Virus record (IMG/VR): IMGVR_UViG_3300037557_000649
Span: 1 to 21,137 of that record
Length of the DNA: 21,137 nt
Reading direction: 5' to 3' (one strand)
Source: a virus
The position numbers and the translations under genes were made by a program. Below the pieces are notes generated by a model that did not search any database, was not told the DNA's origin, and saw only the letters and a program-made list of their open reading frames with translations. The first letter of the stretch is position 1. Every line of letters starts with the position of its first letter. Shown piece by piece: positions 14,803 to 21,137 of this stretch.

Positions 14803-15690
14803 ATGGCGTCGACTACTTCCTCACTACTCAAACTAGAGCTGCAGACTACTGGAGAAAACAGTAGTACGTGGGGAACAAAGCTAAATAATGTAATAAGCGA
14901 GACCGAGAAGGCAATAACCGGTGAAGTAACCGTGTCGATGGCGGGGTCAGCTGATGTCACGCTGACCGACATCGACTTCAACACTTCGCAAAGTCGATAC
15001 GCTGCGCTGCGTTTTACCGGCGCAATCACCGGATCAGTCAAGGCGATAGTGCCGGCTAGGGTCAAGTGGTTCTACGCGATAAATGCAACCACGCAGACCA
15101 CGGCGTTTGAGTTTACGATGAGCGTTGGCACCGCCAGTGGAACAGCCGTCGCGATTCCGCCTTCTGCCGCGCCCACGCTCGTGTATTGCGACGGCACCAA
15201 TTGCGTTTTGCCTCAGCCGGCCTTGCCGACAGCGCATCTCGCGACGAGCACTGATCACAGCCTGAACGCGTCGCCGTCTGGCCCGACTCTGCTGACATTT
15301 GCCTCCGGCGACATCGTTAGCGATAGCGAGGGGATGTTCGACGCAGCGAACAATAGGCTAGTCCTGCCAGCGACGGCCAGCGTTGCATTAGTCCAACTAA
15401 ATGCATTCTCCTCCATCACTGATGACACCACAGCTCTGGCGATGTCGATCTGGTCAGACGGGTTCGGCCAGAGCCCGGGGAGCAGCACCATCATGGGCTA
15501 CTGGGAAAATTCGACCATAGCTGCCCGATCGAGCTCAAGCCTCAAAAGCGCTTGCGTCACAGCATTAATTTATAACGGCCTGGTGCCGTCGTATGCCACG
15601 CGGAATTACAATATTCATTTTGGGGGCAAGGCGGGGTCCGGAACCCACACGCTTTACGGGTTCACGATTGACGCTGTGATTCTAAAATAA
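14803..15690 (+). CDS. Tail fibre protein with conserved N-terminal attachment segment
   Basis: A 295-residue protein with CGGAG at 14791-14795 before ATG 14803. 'LKLELQTTGENSSTWGTKLNNVISETEKAI' (residues 9-38) is the well-known N-terminal segment of many phage tail proteins (LKL.L..TGEN..TWGT..N.N......AI.G). Next comes a beta-rich region 'SQSRYAALRFTGAITGSVKAIVPARVKWFYAINAT', also usual in this family. The C-terminal 120 residues form a different Ser/Ala-rich domain ending 'GSGTHTLYGFTIDAVILK', probably the distal tip. The first 120 nt use AT-rich codons like the preceding genes, then usage becomes GC-rich near 14,930, a possible mosaic junction. The stop overlaps the nozzle start as TAATG. 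Confidence 0.82.
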   Translation: MASTTSSLLKLELQTTGENSSTWGTKLNNVISETEKAITGEVTVSMAGSADVTLTDIDFNTSQSRYAALRFTGAITGSVKAIVPARVKWFYAINATTQTTAFEFTMSVGTASGTAVAIPPSAAPTLVYCDGTNCVLPQPALPTAHLATSTDHSLNASPSGPTLLTFASGDIVSDSEGMFDAANNRLVLPATASVALVQLNAFSSITDDTTALAMSIWSDGFGQSPGSSTIMGYWENSTIAARSSSSLKSACVTALIYNGLVPSYATRNYNIHFGGKAGSGTHTLYGFTIDAVILK

Positions 15691-17474
15691 TGGCATATAC
15701 GCCCATTCAGATCGCTCCCGGTATTTTCGCAGACGACGCGCCTGCCACTACGTCTGGCAGGTACGTAGCCAGCGACATGGTGAGATTCCACCGAGGCCAG
15801 CCTGAGCTGATGGGTGGATATCAGCTGGCCACAGCCACAGCTGCCGTGGGAATAGTGCGCAATATCCTGCAGTGGGCAGCTCTGGATGGCACTGAGCTAA
15901 CGGCGCTGGCCAGCGAAAAACGCCTGATGATTTTGCAGGGTGGGGCGCTGACCGACATCACGCCGGCGGCCTCGACTGGAACGCTCCTCAGCAATCCATT
16001 CGCGGCCACGAGCGGCTCTGCCACCATCACTGTCACACACGCCTCACACGGCGCCGTGCCGGGGCAGGAGGTGGCATTCAGCAGCGCCACGGCGACCGCT
16101 GGAATTAGCGCAGACACACTCAACGCGACGCACGAGATCGTCGAGGCCCCCGACGCGAATAGCTACACGATCGCCCTGGGATCGACTGCCACGTCCACAG
16201 CATCGGGAGGCGGCACGCCGACCTACACAGTGCTCCTGGCTCCTGGATTCGCCACCAGCACTAACGGCGTGGGGTATGGCTCTTCGACTTGGGGGGACAG
16301 CACCTGGAACACCGCAAGGTCGGTGTCCAGCGTCACGTTCCGCATGCGTCTCTGGTCTCTGGCTTTGTGGGGTGAGGACCTTCTGGCGGTGGCCGACGAC
16401 GTGGGTACTGTGGTCAGGTATGACACCAGCGCCGGTGGTCGCGCCACGACGGTGTCTGGCCCTCCAGCCTGCGAGCAGATCGCGGTACTGGCAGACAGCC
16501 GTCAGCTCGTATGCTTCAGCTGCGCCTCAGACAGCATGCGCGTGGATTTCAGCGACAAAGCGGACTTGTCGGATTTCACTCCCACGGTGACGAATAGCGC
16601 CGGCAGCCTAAATATCGCCGGGGGCAGCGAGATCGTGGCCGTGGCGCCGGTCAGTGGCAGGGCCATGGCGATCATCACCGACGAGGCATTCCAGCTCATG
16701 GAATTTATTGGTGGTGACCTCGTCATGCGTGTGAGAAGGATCGGCAATTCACCTAGTCCTCTCGGTCCTAACAGCGTCGTGGAATCCGATGGACAGGTGC
16801 TTTACGCCTATGATGGTGGTGTCATGCAGTATGCCGGTGGCAGGCTGCAGCAGCTGCCCTGTCCTATCGCCAAAACGGTATTTGATGAGATCGATCTGAC
16901 AAACCGGCGCAGCGTGCAGGCTGGTCGAAACGCAGAATTTAATGAGTGGGTTTTCTTCTATCGCACGACCGGTACCAGCGGGGACAATGACAAGTGCCTT
17001 ACCTGGCATGCAGGTGAGGCGCCGGCTGGCCTCGTCTGGAGCACCAATACGCTCGCCAGATCAGGATGGTCAGACCGCACGGTGGGTAGTCAGCCCATTG
17101 GTGTGCACCCGACCACTGGAGCGATTTACGAGCACGACACAGGCACGTCAGCTGCTGGGCAGCCGCTCGTGGCCTCGCTCAGGACTGGGGACACCGCGCT
17201 GCCCGACGGTTCAATTTATACACTCAGCTCGATCGTGCCCGATTTTGTCCTGACCGGAGGCGACGCCTTGTCGCTCACGCTCAGGACTAGAATTGCCCCG
17301 CTAGGGCAAATCACCAGTTCTGGACCCCACACGATCCAGTCCGGAACGACAGTCGTAAACACTCGTGCCACCGGCAGGTATGTGGCTTATGAGGTGACGA
17401 GCAGCTCATCAAACCTGTTCTGGAGATCCGGCAACCAATCGGTGGAGATCGAGCAGTCGGGTGCTCAGAGATGA
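15690..17474 (+). CDS. Tail nozzle protein (P22 gp10-like)
   Basis: A 594-residue protein forming the tail nozzle below the adaptor. The start 'YTPIQIAPGIFADDAPATTSGRYVASDMVRFHRGQPELMGGY' is the standard opening of this family. Residues about 105-165 contain the inserted beta domain 'TITVTHASHGAVPGQEVAFSSAT...ADTLNATHEIVEAPDANSYTI', typical of P22 gp10-like and SU10 nozzles. Later 'EDLLAVADDVGTVVRYD', 'LVCFSCASDSMRVDFSDKADLSDF' and 'GQVLYAYDGGVMQYAGGRLQQL' form propeller blades. ATG 15690 overlaps the previous TAA by one nt, and the stop overlaps the next gene as ATGA. The fibre cassette just upstream probably attaches to this protein or to the adaptor. Confidence 0.9.
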   Translation: MAYTPIQIAPGIFADDAPATTSGRYVASDMVRFHRGQPELMGGYQLATATAAVGIVRNILQWAALDGTELTALASEKRLMILQGGALTDITPAASTGTLLSNPFAATSGSATITVTHASHGAVPGQEVAFSSATATAGISADTLNATHEIVEAPDANSYTIALGSTATSTASGGGTPTYTVLLAPGFATSTNGVGYGSSTWGDSTWNTARSVSSVTFRMRLWSLALWGEDLLAVADDVGTVVRYDTSAGGRATTVSGPPACEQIAVLADSRQLVCFSCASDSMRVDFSDKADLSDFTPTVTNSAGSLNIAGGSEIVAVAPVSGRAMAIITDEAFQLMEFIGGDLVMRVRRIGNSPSPLGPNSVVESDGQVLYAYDGGVMQYAGGRLQQLPCPIAKTVFDEIDLTNRRSVQAGRNAEFNEWVFFYRTTGTSGDNDKCLTWHAGEAPAGLVWSTNTLARSGWSDRTVGSQPIGVHPTTGAIYEHDTGTSAAGQPLVASLRTGDTALPDGSIYTLSSIVPDFVLTGGDALSLTLRTRIAPLGQITSSGPHTIQSGTTVVNTRATGRYVAYEVTSSSSNLFWRSGNQSVEIEQSGAQR

Positions 17475-17677
17475 GCCGTCTGTTGCCCACAGATCCTGAG
17501 GCGGCAGTGGTGGAGATTCAGAGCGCTCTGGACAATTCAGCTGGCGAGGCTGCCAGACAATTCGTTGTGCAGAACAACAGCGCGCCAAGTCGCTCTCTGG
17601 ACGTGAGCAGCTGCACGCTGGGACAGCTAGTGGCGGTGGTGGCCACACTAATACAGGATACGAGCGAGACTGAATGA
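17471..17677 (+). CDS. Small hypothetical protein
   Basis: A 68-residue acidic protein between nozzle and GNAT-like gene, linked by ATGA overlaps at both ends (17471-17474 and 17674-17677). It has two possible helices, 'PEAAVVEIQSALDNSAGEAARQFV' and 'LGQLVAVVATLIQDT'. No family is recognised. The tight coupling on both sides argues that it is translated. Confidence 0.72.
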   Translation: MSRLLPTDPEAAVVEIQSALDNSAGEAARQFVVQNNSAPSRSLDVSSCTLGQLVAVVATLIQDTSETE

Positions 17678-18048
17678 GTACGAATCAAGGTGAGTGGTCG
17701 AGAGCCCGACCACTGATTCAGCGTGCGCTCAAATACGCTGGGGGCACGCACACTGCAGAGGATGTGCTTGACGCAATCTTGGGAAAAACGATGCAGCTCT
17801 GGATGGGCGAGAGGTCGGTGGCAGTGACAGAAATCGTCACCTACCCACAGCTCACCAGCTGTCGAATTTTCCTGGCCAGCGGCCAGAAGGCAGAGCTGAA
17901 GGACGTCATACGACTGCAGATCGAGGCGTTTGCTTTGGAGAATGGCGCTACGCGCATGGAAATAATTGGGCGACGGGGGTGGACCCGGGTCTTGGCTGAC
18001 GCCGGATACACACCGGTGGCCGCCGTTATCAGTAAGGAGCTTGTGTGA
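17674..18048 (+). CDS. GNAT-fold-like protein, T7 gp13-like position
   Basis: A 124-residue protein with the layout 'ILGKTMQLWMGERSVAVTEIVTYPQLTSCRIFLASG', then 'LQIEAFALENGATRMEIIGRRGWTRVLADAGYTPVAAVISKEL'. The C-terminal 'GA..MEI.GR.GW.R.L...GY' is typical of the acetyltransferase-like phage proteins found between nozzle and ejection genes in many podoviruses, comparable in place to T7 gene 13. The usual acetyl-CoA loop (Q/R-x-x-G-x-A/G) is not clear, so catalytic activity is doubtful. A structural or assembly role is equally possible. It overlaps both neighbours by 1-4 nt. Confidence 0.75.
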   Translation: MSTNQGEWSRARPLIQRALKYAGGTHTAEDVLDAILGKTMQLWMGERSVAVTEIVTYPQLTSCRIFLASGQKAELKDVIRLQIEAFALENGATRMEIIGRRGWTRVLADAGYTPVAAVISKELV

Positions 18049-19178
18049 TGGGTAAAGGTGGTGGTGGCACGAAAATGGTCGAATCGACCAGCAAACCCTT
18101 GCCCGAGATCCAGGAGTACGGATACCAGAATCTAGAGCTCGCCAGCGAGATCGCGAATCAGCCTTATATTCCATTCAGAGGTGAGAGGACGGCTCAATTT
18201 GCTGATCTGGAGAACCAGGCTTTCGCGGGCATCGCCGGTCTTAATCAGGGACCGCTGAGCGCCGGCGCAATGGGTCTTGGAGGTGGTAAGAGTAACACCC
18301 TAACGGATTGGAGTATGAATCAGGCACAGGCCTCCACACCAGGTGCTTACAACACCAGTGTGCAGCAGGGCATGGCTGGTTATCAGGACCCGTATATTAA
18401 TCAAGTTCTAGGGGGAGTTGAGCAGGATCTGCGTCAGGCTCGCGACCGAACGCAGCGCGGCATTGACGACCAGCTCGATGCCAGTTCATTCGGTGGGTCA
18501 CGCGCCGCCGTTGCCTCCTCACTGGCAGACGAAAATTACATGGACGCCCTCGCGCAGGCGTCTGGTCAGCTGCGCAGCCAGGGCTTCAATACGGCTCTTG
18601 GCGCATCCCAGGCTGGCACCCAAGGTGCGATGCAGGGTGCTCAGAATTTTGGATCTCTAGGCCTGCAAGGCGCTGAGCAGATGCGCCGCTCTGCCCTCTC
18701 GCGTCTGGAGAGGGACACAGCCATTGCTCAGTCTCAGCAAGGGGCTGGCGCGCTGCAGAGGGGGAGAGAGCAAGAACTGCTGAGCAATAACTATGGCGAT
18801 TTCTTGGACGAAATGAATAATCCTCTACGAGGACTGCAGATACGGTCGCAGCAACTTGGGCTCACACCTCAGGGTCAAATATCGAGGCAGCCGGTGGTGC
18901 AGCAAGGGGGTGGAGCTGGCAGCTTACTTAGCGGAGTCGGAGGGCTTTTCTCGGGAATTGCTGCATTGTGCTGGGTGGCGCGGGAGATATACGGACCTAC
19001 GGACCCCACGTGGCTTCTGTTCCGCGAATGGCTGCTTGAGCGTGGCCCATCCTGGTTGAGGAATCTTTATATAGCCAAGGGCGAATCTTTTGCCGAATAC
19101 ATCTCAGACAAGCCGCGCATCAAGACTGCGCTGAGGTGGGTGATGGATCGAATTATCGACAGAGATTTGGAGCGCTGA
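18048..19178 (+). CDS. Ejection/internal virion protein with C-terminal CWVAREIYG domain
   Basis: A 376-residue protein. ATG 18048 overlaps the previous TGA. The N-terminal 300 residues are Gln/Ala/Gly-rich and helical (YGYQNLELASEIANQPY, GVEQDLRQARDRTQRGIDDQLDASSFGGSRAAVASSLADENY), as in T7 gp14-like proteins that enter the cell envelope during DNA ejection. A Gly/Leu hydrophobic stretch (GAGSLLSGVGGLFSGIAAL) precedes residue 308. There a distinct domain begins with CWVAREIYG and continues 'WLLFREWLLERGPSWLRNLYIAKG', 'DKPRIKTALRWVMDRII'. I recall this domain at the ends of many phage ejection proteins. It is rich in Trp and Arg and may be membrane-active. The mechanism is inferred. Confidence 0.83.
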   Translation: MGKGGGGTKMVESTSKPLPEIQEYGYQNLELASEIANQPYIPFRGERTAQFADLENQAFAGIAGLNQGPLSAGAMGLGGGKSNTLTDWSMNQAQASTPGAYNTSVQQGMAGYQDPYINQVLGGVEQDLRQARDRTQRGIDDQLDASSFGGSRAAVASSLADENYMDALAQASGQLRSQGFNTALGASQAGTQGAMQGAQNFGSLGLQGAEQMRRSALSRLERDTAIAQSQQGAGALQRGREQELLSNNYGDFLDEMNNPLRGLQIRSQQLGLTPQGQISRQPVVQQGGGAGSLLSGVGGLFSGIAALCWVAREIYGPTDPTWLLFREWLLERGPSWLRNLYIAKGESFAEYISDKPRIKTALRWVMDRIIDRDLER

Positions 19179-19181
19179 GCC

Positions 19182-20540
19182 ATGGCATTTCAGCCGACCA
19201 ACCCATTCCGATCAGCCAGCCCTCTAGCCCTTCGTCAGGCGGCTCGTCAGCGCTTTGTACAGCCTTCTCAGAGGCCGATGCAGGTGGCCGCGCCGAGAGG
19301 CCCCATCATGGTCGACAGCCCTCTTAAGGGGCTGGGAGCAGGCCTAGCCGGCCTGGGCAAGGGATTAGCTCAGGCAGGCGCGTACCGAAAAGAGCAGTCG
19401 GCTGCCGACGCCATTGCAGCCCTGTACAACACACCTCAGGAAAAGGCGGCGATGGCTCAGATGGGCGGCCCAGAGTTGGGCCCTGGCGTTCTTAAGCCGC
19501 GACCCACGGCGGACCAAATGCGCGCAATCGCCGCGCAATTTCCTGGCACTAAGGCGGCGGCTGCTGCGATGCAAAACGCGCAATCTATGCAAGCTCAGGC
19601 TAATCAAGACCGGTCAGCTCAATTAGCGCGCGACCGATTCGGATTACAGCAGAAAACAGCCGAATGGGAGCAGGGTGCCAAGACGAGAAAGCTCAACGAA
19701 ACGTCTCAATTCCTGGCGGCTCAAGGCATGCCAACCCTCGCAAACGACGTGAAAATGGGGAGCATGCCTGCCGGCATTGCGCTCAAGATCGCGTCCAACC
19801 AGCAGGCCCTTGCCGCGTACAGGGTAGGTAACACTTCACTCGCCATGAATTTAACAGCTGGCGGCGGCCAAAATATAACGGCTGCAGACCCCAACTCACC
19901 AAGTGGCTCGCGTCTCGAGCGGTTTATTCCAGGCATACACTATAACCCAGTGATTGCCGAAACGCCTGCAGTAAAGGGTCGCGACGTCAAGCTTCCCGAT
20001 AGCGTGCAGAATCAGAAGATCGCCGTGGCGGCTGCGCTGCAAGAGCAGAAGAGCGCGGCGGTGGTCGAGGCGAAACGTGAGGAGCGGTCCCGGCAATCGA
20101 AAGAGATGGTCGAGCTCGTCAATCAGGCGAAAGAACTCCTGCCGGGTGCAACGGGTTCGGTCCTGGGCAGTTTGGTCGATGACGCCCTGGCTGTGGTCGG
20201 AGTCTCCACCTCTGGCGCTCAAAAAGCTCAGAGGCTCAAGGTGATCCAAGCGGGGTTGATGCAAAACGTGCCGAGAATGGAGGGGCCACAATCGGACAGA
20301 GACGTGAATTTGTATAGAGAGGCTGCCGGCGTAGTTGGTGACGCCAGCATTCCTGTCGAGCGCCGCCAAGCAGCTCTCCAGACAATCCTGAGGCTGCAAA
20401 TTAAATACGCCCATCAAAACCAAGGGGATGCGGTCGGGTCAGACCCAACGGAACAGCAAGAGAAAGATATAGCTGAAAAAGGGTTCGAAGCAGTACCAAA
20501 CTCCGGTGAGGCCGGGAATACCAATTGGGGGCAGAGATAA
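19182..20540 (+). CDS. Internal virion (ejection) protein
   Basis: A 452-residue protein starting at ATG 19182, three nt after the previous stop. It is rich in Ala, Gln and Gly with a Gly-rich N-terminal segment (GLGAGLAGLGKGLAQAG), a helical middle and a charged coiled coil at about residues 280-330. 'QRLKVIQAGLMQNVPRMEGPQSDRDVNLYREAAGVVGD' (about 355-392) is a segment I know from internal virion proteins of other podoviruses. No lysozyme or transglycosylase motif is visible. It sits between two other ejection-type genes and probably forms part of the trans-envelope channel. The tail is Gln/Glu/Gly-rich and disordered. Confidence 0.83.
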   Translation: MAFQPTNPFRSASPLALRQAARQRFVQPSQRPMQVAAPRGPIMVDSPLKGLGAGLAGLGKGLAQAGAYRKEQSAADAIAALYNTPQEKAAMAQMGGPELGPGVLKPRPTADQMRAIAAQFPGTKAAAAAMQNAQSMQAQANQDRSAQLARDRFGLQQKTAEWEQGAKTRKLNETSQFLAAQGMPTLANDVKMGSMPAGIALKIASNQQALAAYRVGNTSLAMNLTAGGGQNITAADPNSPSGSRLERFIPGIHYNPVIAETPAVKGRDVKLPDSVQNQKIAVAAALQEQKSAAVVEAKREERSRQSKEMVELVNQAKELLPGATGSVLGSLVDDALAVVGVSTSGAQKAQRLKVIQAGLMQNVPRMEGPQSDRDVNLYREAAGVVGDASIPVERRQAALQTILRLQIKYAHQNQGDAVGSDPTEQQEKDIAEKGFEAVPNSGEAGNTNWGQR

Positions 20541-20542
20541 CG

Positions 20543-21137
20543 ATGGCCCTGAGATATAACCCAGCGACGCAGCAGGCTGTACTCTGGAACCCAGAGACTC
20601 GAAAATTTGAGGCTACACCTGTCAGGAAAAACCCAGCCACCGGTGAGGTCGTTGCTTACGACGGCGCCAGGTTTGTCACAGTGGTGGAGCCTCGAACCCC
20701 AACGCCCGCCGCCGATTACCTCCGCAAGGCTGAAATGGCTGCGCAGGGGTTTACCGATCGAGCGCTAGACTATGTTGAGGGTATTCCCAAACTAGCCGAG
20801 GCGGGGATGAGAGCTGTGGGGGTTCCAGAGACTGGGATTCGCGTTGACCCACGGGCAGCTTTCAACAAATTTGGGCGAGCAATATCGGCTCCGGTTCAGT
20901 CGGCCCTGGAAAAAGTTGGGGGCATGGATTTCGGTGGGCAGTACGAAACACCCGGCGACAAGATTGCCAGACGCGCAGGGGCTGGTGGAGCCGATGCTCT
21001 GGGCATTGCCCTGCCGGCTGGCCAAGTGGCCAGGACCACTCAGGCATTGTCGAGGACGCTCGCTCCTGGCCTCACAAATCGCGTAGCCACGTCAGTGGCT
21101 GCTCAACCGGCAGTGCAGGCAGCGTCTGGTGCTACAG
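20543..21137 (+). CDS. Large internal virion protein, N-terminal part (cut by window edge)
   Basis: ATG 20543 opens a frame without a stop through the right edge, giving at least 198 residues. The start 'MALRYNPATQQAVLWNPETR' leads into 'KNPATGEVVAYDGARFVTV', a short beta-like repeat. A Gly/Ala/Pro-rich helical region follows (GFTDRALDYVEGIPKLAEAGMRAVGVPETG, then RAAFNKFGRAISAPVQSALEKVGG and DKIARRAGAGGADALGIALPAGQVART). This resembles the opening of very long ejection proteins in other podoviruses, which may carry transglycosylase or polyvalent domains further on. Any such domain is outside the window. The N-terminal style is similar to that of the protein at 3033-5366. Confidence 0.85.
   Translation, partial: MALRYNPATQQAVLWNPETRKFEATPVRKNPATGEVVAYDGARFVTVVEPRTPTPAADYLRKAEMAAQGFTDRALDYVEGIPKLAEAGMRAVGVPETGIRVDPRAAFNKFGRAISAPVQSALEKVGGMDFGGQYETPGDKIARRAGAGGADALGIALPAGQVARTTQALSRTLAPGLTNRVATSVAAQPAVQAASGAT

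Noticed and set aside
17518-18174. 218-codon antisense ORF
   Set aside because: It lies wholly opposite three well-supported plus-strand genes linked by stop/start overlaps, and its composition is shadow-like (Ser/Arg/His/Cys-rich).
1-21137. CRISPR arrays, tRNAs, insertion sequences
   Set aside because: No regular spaced repeats, cloverleaf with CCA end or transposase ORF were found on reading both strands.

Overview
The window is a stretch of tailed double-stranded DNA phage (or prophage) genome covering almost the whole packaging, head and tail module of a podovirus. The diagnostic genes are a small and large terminase, a P22-type portal, a Gln/Glu-rich scaffold, a major capsid protein of the SU10/DUF5309 type, an SU10-like head-tail adaptor, a P22 gp10-like tail nozzle and a run of ejection (internal virion) proteins. 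There is no tail tube, tape measure or sheath gene, which fits a short-tailed phage. Shine-Dalgarno sites and GC-rich codon use suggest a moderately GC-rich bacterial host, most likely a proteobacterium; the sequence alone does not identify it. No integrase, lysis, replication or tRNA genes were seen.

Layout, all on the + strand except one small gene. 1-870: the end of an upstream module, with a protein ending in an SSB-like DEIPF tip and a DUF6456-like small protein. 960-3036: terS and terL, each preceded by a hairpin plus T-tract that abuts its start codon, with a structured 0.2 kb gap between them. 3033-6225: a 777-residue polyvalent-type protein and a 219-residue unknown, with a small gene on the minus strand between them (5284-5463). 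6277-10640: portal, an 88-residue protein, scaffold, major capsid protein. 10641-11752: a hairpin-rich gap, a 20-codon basic micro-ORF, a 103-residue protein and the adaptor. 11749-15690: four fibre or receptor-binding type tail proteins, partly in an AT-richer codon style. 15690-18048: nozzle, a 68-residue protein and a GNAT-like protein. 18048 to the right edge: ejection proteins, the last one cut by the window edge.

Most genes are packed with 1-4 nt stop/start overlaps (ATGA, TGATG, TAATG), so they are probably translated from shared late transcripts. Terminase packages DNA through the portal into a scaffold-built capsid; adaptor and nozzle close the head and form the stub tail; the fibre cassette recognises the host; the ejection proteins are probably released into the cell ahead of the genome.

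The items that stand out are the paired terminator-like elements at the terS and terL starts, the minus-strand small gene, the micro-ORF that shares the capsid gene's ribosome-binding context, and the SSB-tip mimic at the left edge.
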